Positions 1 to 44,402 of a stretch of DNA of 64,000 nucleotides are shown here, one piece after another. The notes beneath the pieces are model-generated. The model was given only the letters and a program-made list of their open reading frames with translations. It made no database searches and was not told the origin of the DNA. The DNA comes from Elysia chlorotica (taxonomy: Eukaryota; Mollusca; Gastropoda; Plakobranchidae), in NCBI GenBank assembly GCA_003991915.1, contig RQTK01000107.1:62001-126000 (forward strand). Reading direction: 5' to 3'. Numbering within the stretch: position 1 is the first letter of the stretch; every line of letters begins with the position of its first letter. A program made the translations under genes and the position numbers.

Positions 1-60
1 ATAAATTACTTTATCTTTTCCCCAATTGTTTTTTTTTAAATCTATCTCTATGGATCTATC

Positions 61-639
61 TCTCAGACTTGGTACTGTAAGCCCCCTGCTCTATGAGTAC
101 CTACCACGTCAGACTTGGTGCTGTAAGCCCCCTGCTCTATGAGTACCTACCACGTCAGACTTGGTGCTGTAAGCCCCCTGCTCTATGAGTACTTGGTGCT
201 GTAAGCCCCCTGCTCTATGAGTACCTACCACGTCAGACTTGGTGCTGTAAGCCCCCTGCTCTATGAGTACCTACCACGTGTAAGCCCCTGGGCTCTGTGA
301 GTACTTGGTGCTGTAAGCCCCTGGGCTCTGTGAGTACTTGGTGCTGTAAGCCCCTGGGCTCTGTGAGTACTTGGTGCTGTAAGCCCCTGGGCTCTGTGAG
401 TACTTGGTGCTGTAAGCCCCTGGGCTCTGTGAGTACTTGGTGCTGTAAGCCCCCTGCTCTATGAGTACTTGGTGCTGTAAGCCCCCTGCTCTATGAGTAC
501 CTACCACGTCATACTTGGTGCTGTAAGCCCCCTGGAGCAAGGGGCTTGCAGTACCAAGTCTGACTGTAAGCCCCCTGCTCTATGAGTACCTACCACGTCA
601 GACTTGGTACTGTAAGCCCCCTGCTCTTTAAGTACCTAC

Positions 640-650
<11 letters not shown>
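61..650. repeat. Minisatellite built from the kinase exon 18 end and its splice donor
   Basis: Units of about 46 bp, with a 33-bp subtype between about 285 and 440. On the minus strand each long unit reads GCTTACAGCACCAAGTCTGA then CGTG|GTAGGTACTC, so it holds the codons for AYSTKSDV, the donor and a cttacag acceptor-like string. The unit at 640-690 is the true exon end; the rest lie in the downstream intron. Confidence 0.88.
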
Positions 651-31534
<30,884 letters not shown>

Positions 31535-32480
31535 AGGGAAATTACCGATTCGACGTCAGACGGTACAACTGGGACGTCACACACAACAAATAATGTGTTT
31601 TCTATGGTATAATAAACTAACGGTAAATAATCTTTATTTTATAGCTTTGGAAGCCATCATTGTTTGTTGTTTTAGCACACTAGGCTATGTCATATTACTC
31701 GAACTTTTTATTTCATCCTTACAATAACAATGAAACTCATAGTAGGATACTCACAGTACCAACAAGTAACCAAAGCACTACAGATAATTATCACATGCGG
31801 TTTTGTTTGTTTAATAAAACCACACAAAGAAATTTTCGAAACTTAAACGCCGACGTAAATACTTATAATTATAAAACTAAAAGTATTGTAAAATGAATGT
31901 TCCAATTACACAAAGCACTCCAGAATTTAAATCCACCATACACGGGTGCTTGAGACAACTGATTTCTCGAAAAGTATGCGCCAACTGTGCCGGACCTCGC
32001 GAAGATCTGGCTGTGAGTGTGTGATGTTTTAGCCAGCCGTCCTGAACCCCTGCGTCCAAAACTGACTGCGTCAGACAGAGAGACCAGACCCGTGATTTTA
32101 GCTCGGCTCGTATCACACAGAATCCCAGCGCATTTTTCCTCTCAAGTGCTTTCGCTTGTCGCTCACACCATCGCTAGACAATATACATCCGGGTTCTCTC
32201 AGTCCCTCAGCCTAGTCAGCTTCTTCATGTTCAACTTAAGCAACTAGGTTTTATGGAGGGCAGATCTCAAGATGAACCGCTTACAGTTATGCGTGCAGTC
32301 ACACAGGGACAGAGCTGGGACACCAGGACTTCAATCTCAGCCGTGTTACGTTACACCGACACCGGCCCAAACAACTGAAACAGTGAACATGGCGGTTCGA
32401 TCACTGATTGATTCAGAGACTGCCTGAGGAGAATTTGCGTGCGCTATCTACTATAGCACCAACTCGTCTCAATGTTCGCA
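31535..32480. other. Upstream region of the MET-like gene
   Basis: No coding sequence seen. On the minus strand two TGACGTC strings (about 31552 and 31573) lie within 45 bp of the start codon and resemble CREB/ATF half-palindromes. No TATA box or transcription start could be placed. Confidence 0.3.
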
Positions 32481-32489
32481 GGCTCTTAG

Positions 32490-33430
32490 TGATTCAAAGG
32501 CTCAGAGATTCAGAGATATAGACGTTTGGAGGCTCAGAGGTTCAGAGGTTCAGGAGCTGAGAGGCTGAAAAAGTTAGAAGGTTGTAACGTGGATTGTTGG
32601 GGTGATGCACAGTCTCTGTTGTAGAGCCCAGCTATCGGTTATAAAATTATATTATGTAGCGGGGCTTCAGACAATGATCCAACATCCATTGGCTCAAACA
32701 CAAAAAATAAAGTCAACTCCTTCTTGTAGAAACATTGATGAATAACTTTATTAACTATAAACACGTCCAGGGTAATGAAAATGTTACAATGAAATCTCGA
32801 CAGCAATCAAATCCACAACTGCAATAACAATCTGTGATAAATTCCACAACTGCAATAGCAATCCGTAATGGCAACACGACAGCTTCTAATAATAGTAACA
32901 AACGCGCTCAGACTCTCTGACTGACTGACTACTACTCACTGATAACTCTCAACAGCTCACCCGTACAAGCCTTCTATACCGATTAGATTCAGAGATATAG
33001 AGGTTTGGAGGCTCAGAGGTTCAGAGGTTCAGAGAATCAGAGTTTCAGGGGCTAAGAGGTTAAAAGTTTCACAGGTTAGAACTAGAAGGTTCAGATATTT
33101 AGAGGCTTTGAGGCTGAGAGGTTCAGAAGCTTAGAGGGTTTAGAGACTCACAGATTAAGACGTAGCCTTAGCTCAGATCGTTGTCTCAGTAAGTGAGCAC
33201 TAGCCGAATGATTCACAGGCTCAGAGGGCCAGAGGTTCAGATATCCAGAGGTTTAGACGTTCAGATGTTCAGACGTTCAAACGTTTACAGGCTCTGAGGT
33301 TCAGAGGTTTTTTAGAGGTTTCAGAGGTTTCAGAGGTTTCAGAGGTTTCAGAGGTTTCAGAGGTTTTAGAGGTTTCAGAGGTTTCAGAGGTTTCAGAGGT
33401 TTTAGAGGTTTCAGAGGTTCAGGCCCAGCT
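32490..33430. repeat. TTCAGAGG-type simple repeats, split by an insertion
   Basis: Imperfect 7-10 bp units (GGTTCAGAGGTTTCAGA) at 32490-32580 and 33000-33430. The segment GATTCAGAGATATAGA flanks both sides of the 32585-32985 insert. Confidence 0.85.
32585..32988 (-). mobile_element. Possible solo LTR, family uncertain
   Basis: Non-coding insert of about 400 bp within the TTCAGAGG repeats. Read on the minus strand it has an AATAAAG poly(A)-like signal near the middle and ends in a GTTACAAC string, as LTRs of Gypsy/BEL type often do. No internal region or coding parts seen; a fossil if real. Age not estimated. Confidence 0.3.
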
Positions 33431-33489
33431 CAGATCCTTGTCCCAGTGATTGAGCACGAGCCAGAGCTTGGTCCGCCCAGAGTTGTTGA

Positions 33490-33620
33490 GTAGGTTCAAC
33501 GTCCAACATCAGCACTATAATTATAGGCTATATTGTGGACGGGCCCCAAGATTGACGTCTGACAATTTTATGAGAGCGAAATCACCAGGGCTCGAACCAC
33601 GGACCTTTTGTGTCGGATGT
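33490..33620 (-). mobile_element. SINE family 1 copy, partial
   Basis: Minus orientation: TTCAACGTCCAACATCAGCA, TATTGTGGACGGGCCCCAAG, GACAATTTTATG, then B box complement GGGCTCGAACCACGGACC. Internal part of the body is deleted. Confidence 0.75.
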
Positions 33621-33914
33621 CGGCCCAGAGGCGCGGGCTGTGCGAGGTGTGCGGGGACACTGCAGCATCCGGGCCTCGCCGCCTGTGCTGGCGGAACACA
33701 CGCATTGACACGCCACGGACACACCAGAGACTAGACAGTTAGTGAGACGTTTCACGGCCAACATTTTGCGTGTGTCGCTTACGTTAATTAAGGCGGTTCC
33801 TTCCTTTTTTTAAAACCAGGTATAAATTCAGTCTGAATATTGTTCAACGGCTACAATTTCATATCCAATTAACGAATAAGACGTGTCAAGATAAATCCCC
33901 GTATTAATAGCACT

Positions 33915-34990
33915 GTGGGCTGTTTTTGTGTAACCTCTCATTAAATCTATAGTCTCTGGTCACACGTTGTAAGTTTGGTGGCGGCTAAAGCTAAAGTCAA
34001 GTCAGTCGGAGACAGCCTCTTGACACCATCTTCATGTCACACAATGAGTGTGTCTGTGTGTTGCCTCCATCATCCACTTTCTGTGTGTGTGAGAGAGAAC
34101 ACATAACAGTATTGCTTCTATTTTCCATCACGAGACTTGCAGTTTCCTGGTTGACCCGTAGAGGCCGTATAGCTGTTATGTTGATCTACAAAACGAAGAG
34201 CTTGCAAACTGGTCACTATTCTCTTCAATAACAAACAATAAGAAGATAAACCGACTCTTTAAATGTTTTTTTTTTTTTTTTAAATATAAGTAATGTACTT
34301 GGCTCCTATTTACACAAAAGGAAATTACACCCAAAAAAAAAAACATATTACAAAAAAGCAACCAAGAAAATGTATATATATATTTATAAAAGCCGCAAGA
34401 CGTCTACTCTAATTTTAATATTCATAACAAGGTAAATCCCCTTCTCAATACAATAAAAAAACGAAAACAAAAAAACAAACAAAACAACAACAACAACAAA
34501 AAACTGGGAAGATGAGGGAGTGGAAACTGTTGCAGTTATTTTTGGCTCTTTCAGAAAAACTTATACACTCCCGCTTCAGACAATGATTGGACGTTAAAAC
34601 GAACCCAACCCCAACCCAACCCAACCCAACTGCGAGCTGTTTTTGTGTAACCCCTCGTCAAATCTATAGTCTCTGGTTACACGTTGTAAGTTTAGTGGCG
34701 GCTAAAGCTAAAGTGAAGTCAGTTGGAGACAGCCTCTTGACACCATCTTCATGTCACACAATGAGTGTGTCTGTGTGTCGCCTCCATCATCCATTATCTG
34801 TGTGTGAGAGAGAGAGAGAACACATAACAGTATTGCTTCTATTTTACATCACCTGACTTGAACTTTCGTGGTTGAGCCGTAGAGGCCGTAGAGCTGTTAA
34901 GTTGATATACGAGATGGAGAGCGTGCAAACTAGTAACTATTTGTCTTCAAAAACGAACAATAAGAAGCTACACAGACTTTTTACGGTTGT
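33915..34990. repeat. Direct duplication, about 330 bp at 720-bp spacing
   Basis: 33915-34250 and 34635-34985 share GGCTAAAGCTAAAGT, GGAGACAGCCTCTTGACACC, CACATAACAGTATTGCTTCT and GTAGAGGCCGTA segments in order, each followed by a poly(T) tract. No coding content found. Could be an element of unknown class. Confidence 0.8.
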
Positions 34991-35416
34991 TTTTTTTTTT
35001 TTTTTTTACAAAATATCGTTCACTGTTATAATTACCGTACTTGACTTCAGTCAAAGAATCTAACACAGCCAACTAGATCAGTTGTATGGCTAAATTATAG
35101 AAATTATATATTTAAAACAACAACAACAAAAACAACAACAATAACACAAAAACAAATAATTAAATACCAATAACAAGCAAAGCAAGTTATAAAAAAGCAA
35201 CGGCACAAAAACTATAAAACAAATTCTAAAAAAGGCGCTTGTACATCCCTTTTCGATGTTTTTTTAAATACTTATTTTAGAAAGTGACATGGTCTTCCCT
35301 AGTATTGCTTCCTGCTCACGGTACAGCTTAGAAGATTGGGAAAACCTTTTGCTTGCATATGGTTGAGCGGTTTGAAAAAAAAATACACACACCCACACGC
35401 TCAAACACACACACAG

Positions 35417-35447
<31 letters not shown>

Positions 35448-35667
35448 TACCCACTTTTTTTTGCTTAACCTTGCAAAATTAACCACTTACAACCTAAAAG
35501 TTTTCATCATTCTTATTCTTCAAATCTCAAACCATTAAAACTTTTAAGTACGTTGGAAACATAACAAAAGCATACGGTATAGCTGACCCTCAGGTGGGAG
35601 CTCGGTGAGATCTCGCGCATCACAGCTTCCCCATTCAGATAGAGCTTTCATACCTAGAGCCCGGCTG

Positions 35668-35812
<145 letters not shown>

Positions 35813-36199
35813 ATGATGTTTGTGGCGATGGGAACGAGATATGGTGATAATGGTGGTGTTGAGAAAAAAAAAACTACACTTATTTTTTTTTCTTTATATT
35901 ATAATTTACTTCTTGACTAAATCGTAAAAATACTTGATTCTGTAGATCTATAATCTTTAGGTATTTTTCCATTGTGGTAGAAGTAGGCTTTATTGGAAAT
36001 GGCCGAACAACGATTGCACTTTGTGGGATTAGAACCCCCGAGCTGTAGATGCAGCGGCACTAGACCCCCATGAGCTGGTGCATGGGCGAGAATATGATAC
36101 CAAACGGTGTGTTGCGTGTGGTTACACCTTTTAAATCATATACAATAAAAGAAAACCCCAAAACAAAACGAAAACAAACAAATAAACAAACAAAACAAT

Positions 36200-36230
<31 letters not shown>

Positions 36231-36913
36231 ACTGGGAAGATGTCGGAGGGGAAAGTGTTGCAGATATTTTTGGATCTTTTAGAAAAAACTTAAACACACC
36301 CGCTTCAGACAATGGAATGAGAATAAAGGGTGGATCTATAAACTCTTGGAAAGATTCTTATTTTATAATTATGAGTTAAAGAAAACTTGCAGCTTTGATT
36401 TCTGCAATGGTTTGCACATTCAGCTGTTTTTCCCAGTAATATGGCGTTCCGAAACTCTGCGCAACTTGTTTCTGAACGCACGGGCGCTATTGGCCTTTTA
36501 AAAGAATGTAGCACTGAATAATTATATTCATAGCTTTAGACGGTACATGTGAGATCTGTTTTGTTACGTACGCTGTTTGTTTTCTAACCGTTATTGCAAC
36601 TGTACACCTTTTTCTTATACTTTTTTAACTGTCAAAAGTTGTTAAATCGTCTGGTTAAAGGGGTATGGAAGATTACCCTACGGTGACTGCAGATTACAGT
36701 TGAAATAGAATTTTAAGGCCTTGGCTCAAATGGGAACATCGAAGGTTTGGTGTCAAGTACTCAGAGTGACAAAGCGGGATTTCTAACAATGCTTTGTATC
36801 CGCCTGAAGCAAGCAGTGACCTGACTGGGACGTTAGCTGTGGGCGGCGACGGTTTAACGTGAGCACGGACTAGGGTGTGGCAGAGAAAGGTACAGACTAA
36901 GCCAGGGAGCGAG

Positions 36914-37108
36914 GTTGGTTAGTTGGTTGGTTGGGTTGGTTTAACGTCCAACAGCAGCACTATATAGACTATATTGTGGACGGGCCCCAAGACGGACGTC
37001 TGACAATTGTATGTGCTGCCACACACGAGACAGGGCGGGGATACCATGACTCTTGTCTCAGCCGGTCACATTATACTGACACCGACCCAACCAGTAAGGA
37101 ACGCAACA
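36914..37108 (-). mobile_element. 5'-truncated SINE family 1 copy with target duplication
   Basis: Minus orientation, tail TTGGTTGGTTGGGTTGGTTT at the left, body to ACCCAACCAGTAAGGAACGC. AGGGAGCGAGG precedes it (about 36904-36914) and follows it (about 37109-37121), a target duplication. It inserted into the next element. Confidence 0.82.
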
Positions 37109-37365
37109 CTAGGGAGCGAGGCAGCTCAGGCGATAGACCACGGGACTTCGGAACAAGAGGTTTCAGGTTTGAATCCTGATCAGGCCGCCTTTCTCCACAC
37201 TGGTTAGGTCTGTGTCTGTATAATTTGACATGCTCAGACTTGAGACATGGTATCCCCACTCTGTCTCTGTGTGACTGCACGTGAAATTGTCAGAGCCTAG
37301 TCTTGGAGCCTATCCACAAGTTAACCAAGGTACTGAACTCAGACTTTAGAAATCAACCAACAAGC
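37109..37365 (+). mobile_element. SINE with a different tRNA-like head, interrupted by the family 1 copy
   Basis: Head GAGGCAGCTCAGGCGATAGA with B box AGGTTTGAATCCTG, and a body related to family 1 (TTAGGTCTGTGTCTGTATAA, GTGAAATTGTCAGAGCCTAG). Older than the copy inserted at its 5' end. Confidence 0.7.
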
Positions 37366-37919
37366 TAAGTTTGACTAGTAAAAAAGCTACAGTCTCTCTG
37401 CGACGATCATAACATATTTCCTGTCATATCTTTGAGACGTTACAGTGCTTTGGCTGTTTGAAAAATGTTCGTGACTTTTCTACAGCAATGTTGGTTTAAT
37501 TTCGTTATTGCCTGCTGGCTGTGGTCATCGAGATGTCCAGCTTGGTTCCGCTGTGAATGCCCCGTGTGAAGAGCCTGGTCCAAGTGGGGTGAGGTCAGGG
37601 CAATGGTCTGATGCAAGCCATCCGGTGCGTGCTAGAGGTGGTCGAGGTAGCGACACTGGAGCACACACGGCCAGGGGAAACAGTTCGATGCGACACAGCC
37701 ACACAATGGCGCCGACAGGAAAGCAAAACACCAGTTGCGCCGCATCGTTTCCGGTTCTGAGGCAGTTTTCTATCATAACCATCCAATACTGAAGCGAGTC
37801 TATCTCAAGTGCTTAAACAAAAACAACAGTACGGGGTTATAATTGGCTGGCCAGCTGTCTTCCTGGTTATTCACACACAGTCGTAAGTCAATAGGAATTA
37901 ACATCCGCCTGAGCCTGAG

Positions 37920-38303
37920 GTAAAACACAGAAAGCAGAATCTACAACAACAGCAATAAGAAAACCAAATAAGCAACAATAAAGACAACAACAAGAGCATC
38001 ATCAACAACAATAACAACAATAACAGCACTAAGAAAACCAAATAAGCAATCACAATAAAGACAACAGCAAGAACATCATCAACAAAAAAACAAACAAAAA
38101 GTACATCATCAACAACAATAACAGCAACAAGAACATGATCAACAACAATAAAAAACAGGAAGAACAACAACAACATAAACAACAAGAGCATCATCCATAA
38201 CAACAAAAACAACAACAAAATGAACAAGAACAACATCAATTACGTCAACAATAGCAACAACAAGAACTTAATCATCAACAACAACAACAAATTCAACAAT
38301 ACT

Positions 38304-38365
<62 letters not shown>

Positions 38366-38381
38366 AAACAAGAACATCACT

Positions 38382-38413
<32 letters not shown>

Positions 38414-38545
38414 AAACAAGAACATCGTGAACAATGCCAACAACGAGAAAATCATCAACAAGAACAGCAACAGGAACATCATCAACAACAACGACAACAG
38501 CAGCAACAAAAACAACAACGACGACGACAACAAAAACATCAACAT
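37920..38545. repeat. AAC-rich low-complexity region, about 600 bp
   Basis: Imperfect AAC/ATC/AAG repeats with a pure AAC core near 38305-38365. Poly-Asn and poly-Leu frames are artefacts. Confidence 0.95.
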
Positions 38546-39112
38546 CCGATGGAATGGTAGGATCTTTTCAGCTAGCTAAATAGATAAAAAAATTCTGCTT
38601 AAACGTTGAGTCTTTATATATTGATTAATTCCATATATGATACCCTTTATAGTAAAAGAAGACATAAATTATTGTGGAGACACTCATGTACAGAGACTTG
38701 ATACATGGGTATAAGACACACTGAGTAAATGAGAAAGGCGGTAGATGTTTGTTGAGTCAGAGAACAATGAGAAGTGTGACGGTAGACCGAGGGATTAAAT
38801 TCACACACTGTGAGAGACTGATACAAAATGAACAAAGATAAGTTCCAGTATTCATTACAATAATGTGTTCACTGGGAGGAAAATAAAGCAAGATGAAAAA
38901 TAGAAAGATCGATAACTAGATAGATATGGATACCCAGAAAGGTAGATAGATAAATACATGTCGATTGATAAACATTTTGATTGGTAGGGATAGACAAAAA
39001 GGAAGAAGAGATGGGTAGATACATAATAGAGATGGATGGATCAATAGATTCTATTCTATTCGGTTTTTCATGTCGCATGTGACGTTAGAGGTCATTGTTC
39101 TCCACCCATGTC

Positions 39113-39379
<267 letters not shown>

Positions 39380-39380
<1 letters not shown>

Positions 39381-42151
39381 CGTGTTGGTGAAGTTATTTT
39401 TCTGCGACAGCCGCATTTACTCTTTTTGTTGTCTTATTTACTTTTTTGTTTTTTTGCCTTGTCATCTTTTGTGACCAAAATAATTTTTAATTTTATCGTA
39501 CTTTTTCTTTCTAATCGTAACTTGATACATGTTGCATTTAGCTTTATCTTTCTCAGAGTTTCTGGTCTTGATGATTCCCTCAGTCCACACACACAGACAC
39601 ACACACATACACACACTGCTAGATATCGTCCTCTCATTATTCCAATCTAATGCAATCGTCATTTGGACACTTCGCACCCGAAGAGGGATGTTGACCTGTC
39701 CGTAAGACAGGGATTGAGTGGTCAATGCCAGGTCTCGGCAGGTCACCAGTGCTGTCAGATCACTGAACTTTCTCGTCGCTATTAGTGCGTGTGGCGATTT
39801 ATTTTCTCAGCGACCATTCCCGACAACAAGCGCTCCTAAACATTGATATCATGTTCCTTGCTTAATTGTCTTCTTTCCGTCTATTGTTAAAGAGAGAGCT
39901 CTTGTTTGATTGGCAAAGGACCATCGTTCTTTTTCTTATCGTTCAACAGCAACACAAACATTCTTCCACTTTTTATTTTTTACCCCATCCAAAATATCTT
40001 GCATTTCCTCAGTCTCCGATAGAAACTGTTTATCATTATCAAATGAAACGACACCAGTGTGGCGACCTAATTATCGACCGCACTGACAAACTAATCTAAC
40101 GTTTTTACACCAGGTTGTTAATATCTGTGCATGTTGAGTTCAGTCATTAGTATAACGACCGCTTCTCTACATCTAGGAATATTTACTGGTCGATAATTTG
40201 TACCGTCTATTTGAGGTTTAAAAGTAAATTCCAGTCGCCAGTGAGAATGACATGTTTGCCATATGAAATCTTCTCTCTCACATATTACTGTATGTTGCAG
40301 TCCACACAACTCAGTCGCTAGAACGCTGCATAGACAGCAGAGGGACCCAGGGTTTCTTAGGCTCTAATCAGTCCAGGCGGTGGCGTAGGCCTTGATCTTA
40401 CCGACTGTTTACCTACGGCTACCGTAGTCTGTGAGGGTGTGACGGTTTTATCGACACAACACATGCCATCTTAGCCCATCGATGGTCTGTATCGCAAAGG
40501 AAGTTCCCGCATAGACACAAAGAACCAATTGGCTTATGCCCCCTCTACATACGCAGTTAATTCATCCACAAAGTTTCGTTTGAACTGCCAGGCCTTCGAT
40601 CTGGGTCATCGTTTGACTGACTGTTTGTCGATGAGAGAGACCCGTTCACACTGTCAGTCCATGGACTGCTGTTGCTGCTTTGCGCGAAATTCAAACGTCA
40701 ACAAAATGGCTGACGCAAGCTACACATGTACTTGGATGATATAGCAATAAACGGCAGTACATTCTCTTCTTTATTCCACCCAGACATTGTACCAGTAGAC
40801 CATGAGCTAGTCATAGTATATAAACTACAAATGTTATAGTAGGCCTACTGGAAAAATAAAACGGCTCTGATTTCGGAGGAGCTAGGTCTAGATCTAGATG
40901 TTTATAATGAAGTGGACCTGCTGAACTTTCCAAAATGAAGGTATGGGCCAAGAGGGAAATGGTGAAAAGCAAAACAAAGTACAAGAGTAATTCAAACATA
41001 AAGGTTTGGCGTGATTGAATTTTTCATAATTTTGAGTCGCTGATCAAGAATTATTTGTTTTACGATTCGAGTGCTAATAAAAAAAAATGTGGACAGAATT
41101 TTTAACTCCGCCTGGAGCAGATCAAAGGCGCCGCCCTGTCATCACCCAAGGTGACACGTGCCACAGTCCGCCGGCAGAGAAATATCTAGCGTCGCCAGAT
41201 ATCGGGCGCCCTGACGGAGAACATTTCGATATCGAAAGTGTTTCTCGTTTACACTCACAGTTTTATAGAGTTTTTGGGATGCCCATATTTTCTTTGATAT
41301 CGCTCATTTTGTAGATGATTGTAAATGGTGCCTAAGAGCGAATCAAGGGCGTTTCCGCCAAGCCTAGCACTTAGATTGGAGGTTAGACATCTTTTATTGG
41401 TGGAACAAATTGCTGTTGGAAACACATTCGATTGATATTATCTTGTATGCTGTTCTCGTCTCCCAAGTATGAAAACTTTTGTGAGATACGCTCAAGAATC
41501 TGGTATCTAGCATGCTCGCTTCAAGGGACTATTTTCTTTACGCGCAATGTGTGGGTACCAAGGGCCTTTCAACTGGTGGATACCATTTTCGAATCAAGAG
41601 GCTTGTCGTGAATGGCGATGGTTCATTCTTATGTTCTGCTTGACTTCCTAGTTCTATTATTTTACCTTCAATGTCGATTCATATTAGAAATACCGCATTC
41701 AATAACGTTAACTTTTTTAGATCGCATTGTGAAAAAAGTGTTGTTTTTAAAACCCTCGTTCATTCTTAGTCGTATCATTAGATATGTTTTGTAAACTTAG
41801 AATCATTTCTGGATCTAACTAAGTCCTTGTACGGTACTCAAAGGCCCATGTCGTTCAACACTCCCCTCACCCTCCCCCTTGATTTAGAAATGCTTTACCT
41901 GTATGGGAACAGCCCGTGAAGCAAATGCGGCACTGGGTGTTCCAAGCTAAAAAGGATATACAATGTATGTTTGTTTCTCTCTTCCTATCAGTTTTTCTTT
42001 GAGTTGAACCTTTTCTTTAGTCAATATGTATAAATACCAAAAACTAGCAATGTTCGAACAGGCTCGAGTCACAAGCAACATCATACGAAATAACAGAGAA
42101 AATTCAAGGAAAATTATTCACGTTAAATATACAAGCAACAAAATCCACGTA

Positions 42152-42201
<50 letters not shown>

Positions 42202-43000
42202 TCTCTCTCTCTCTCTCTCTCCATTTTTTGGAAAAAATTATGCCAAACTTAGGTTGTCCTAGAGCGCAGAGCTTGGAGTGAGAGTCTTGTCTCCACTGTC
42301 GGGAGCTTCCTGTCTGTCTCATGGCCGACGTGTTGCCTAGCCTATCTAGTCCATAAATAGAATATCATTGGTTTCTGGTTAACCATCAAAGGGACATGAT
42401 TCTGTTTAATTTTTTTTATATAAAGTATTGCTATTCCTTAAGCCCTTGATACATTCATGCCCAGTAACATATATGTTTGAATCATATAACAAACTTTTCT
42501 ATCTCTTTGTTAGTTGCAAAGAAACCTATAATAGCAGAAGTTATTGGTGCCGTGCTTGTGTTTTTCTTGGGTACATTAGCCGTCTGGGTAGAGTGTGTTA
42601 ACAGTTGGAGACAGCGCGCAAGTCTGAAGAGATCCACAGTTCAACCCACATATCCGAGAAATTGTGTTGGTCACTTGTGTCATTTTGGGTTTAAAAATAT
42701 AATGTCCATGGGACTACATTTGTGTGTAGCTTTTCTAAAATCATGTGTGGCTGAATGGGTTTAAATTCGGACGAATCAGTGAATCGACCTACAGGCACAG
42801 AGTATGGGGCTTTCCTGGATGCTTCAGAGCATTAGTCCCGGAAATTAAAACAGCCTGCTGCGTCAACACTTTAATTTGTCTGAGAACCCCGAGATAGTTA
42901 CCTCGGTTTTCAAAACTTTGCACAATAACGTTTCAAAACAACTATAGCAGCTTGGATATTCTTTTTCGTTAATTTTCTCCACTCTGATATACTGGATCGC
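39380..43000. other. Intergenic DNA, no recognised gene
   Basis: AT-rich unique-looking sequence with a CA tract (39585-39615) and a CT tract (42152-42220). Small frames at 40529, 41087 and 42477 show no family resemblance or supporting splice sites. A GC-richer patch at 41100-41230 is unexplained. Confidence 0.5.
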
Positions 43001-43010
43001 AACTCAACAG

Positions 43011-43110
43011 GAAGCAGCAGGAACAGCAGCAGCAACAACAACAACGACAACAACGACAACAACAGCAACAACAACTACAACGACAACAACAACAACTGCA
43101 ACAGCAATAA
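43011..43110. repeat. AAC-rich microsatellite
   Basis: CAGCAG and AAC/GAC triplets. Confidence 0.92.
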
Positions 43111-43225
43111 CAACAACCAAACAAGTGTCAGAATAATAAGACAAAAGATAAAACAAAGAGAGAGAGACAAAGAAAATAAAACAGAGAAATAGAAAGAGTG
43201 AGAGAGAGTGAGAGATATACGTGGA

Positions 43226-44330
43226 AAGATGGAGAGATTCGTTGATTGATTGATTGGTTGATATTTTTGGTTCGTTGGGCTTATCACCATTTACAAACAT
43301 GACAAGAATTATGATTTTACAATGTCAAAGAAAAAAGTAACAGAATCGTAACTCCACTTTCGTTTAGCTCTCTCAGTCCTTTCATCCAATTTCTGAAGCT
43401 GTTGATACTTGGTAACTTTTAATGATAAACAATGTTACGACTCGGTAATTAATACTGTAAGTTTTTAGCCTAAGGAAATTTTGTCTAAATATAAAAAAAC
43501 CCAAACATATACAAATGAGGGAGAGTGTAATTCAACCAAAATGAAAATTCTTTTTTATCAGGAAAATAACGGAATGAGGAAGTAAAAACTTCAACACACA
43601 AAGGACTGACATCTTACATCAATGATTTTCTTACTTTCAACAGGTGTTCTAAATAGATGGCTATATTTGAATAAAGATGGGTTGGGTTGGGTTGGGTTGG
43701 TTTAACGTCCAACATAAGCACTATATAGGCTATATTGTGGACCGGCCCCAATACGGATGTCTGACATTATTTTTTTATATGCTGCCACACACGAGACAGG
43801 GCGGGGATACTATGACTCAGGTCACATTATACTGACACCGACCCAACCAATAGGGAAGGCAACAGCCAGAATTCGAACTCGGGACCTTTTGCGTCGGAAG
43901 CCGATGTTCTACCCCTGGACCACCGCGCCCCCCTTGAATAAAGATAACTGTGTGACATTAGTAGCACACTGAATCTACTTCTATTTCTAATTGAAAGGTA
44001 TTTGAGAGGGATGAACATGGTTCGAATATCGTCATTATGCTTAATCATTAGAACGTGGTATTCATCTTCTTTTCTAGATTATATACTGGGCACACGTGCA
44101 GTGAAATAATTATTATCTTTAGAATGCAGTATCTGAATTTGTGTCATTTTATCTCTGATACACCAAGTCGAAGTCTTGCTAAAGTATTTTTTTGTTAGTT
44201 GGTAACCCGTTATTCAATAAAATTATTTTCAATACAGATTCAGGGTTTAAATGAAGAACATAATGTCGTACTTTGTTTATTAGATAAATTGGCGTGCCAA
44301 TTTTGCTTTGACATGTCGAAAAAGATAGAG
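43226..44330 (-). mobile_element. LINE 3' end, copy 2, interrupted by a SINE
   Basis: Same tail as 10068-10960: TTGGTTCGTTGGGCTTATCA, CTCTCAGTCCTTTCATCCAA, and minus-strand FIPLKYLSIRNRSRFSVLL. Begins with TGAT repeats. Split at 43678-43933 by a SINE. 5'-truncated, clade unassigned. Confidence 0.75.
43678..43933 (-). mobile_element. Full-length SINE family 1 inserted in the LINE, with 12-bp target duplication
   Basis: Minus orientation from GGGTTGGGTTGGGTTGG tail to CCACCGCGCCCCCC head, with the full tRNA-like head (B box complement AATTCGAACTCGGG). TTGAATAAAGAT stands at both ends. LINE copy 1 has the uninterrupted sequence at about 10528. Confidence 0.9.
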
Positions 44331-44339
44331 AGAGGGAGA

Positions 44340-44345
44340 GCGAAA

Positions 44346-44401
<56 letters not shown>

Positions 44402-44402
44402 T
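44340..44402. repeat. GA microsatellite
   Basis: GA tract at the edge of LINE copy 2. Confidence 0.95.

Noticed and set aside
37508-37792. GC-richer frames on both strands (94 and 85 aa)
   Set aside because: No recognisable domain, no splice sites or partner exons. Composition alone is not enough.
42477-42764. 95-aa frame with a hydrophobic stretch
   Set aside because: IIAEVIGAVLVFFLGTLAVW could be a helix, but there is no start context, family or neighbouring exon to support a gene.
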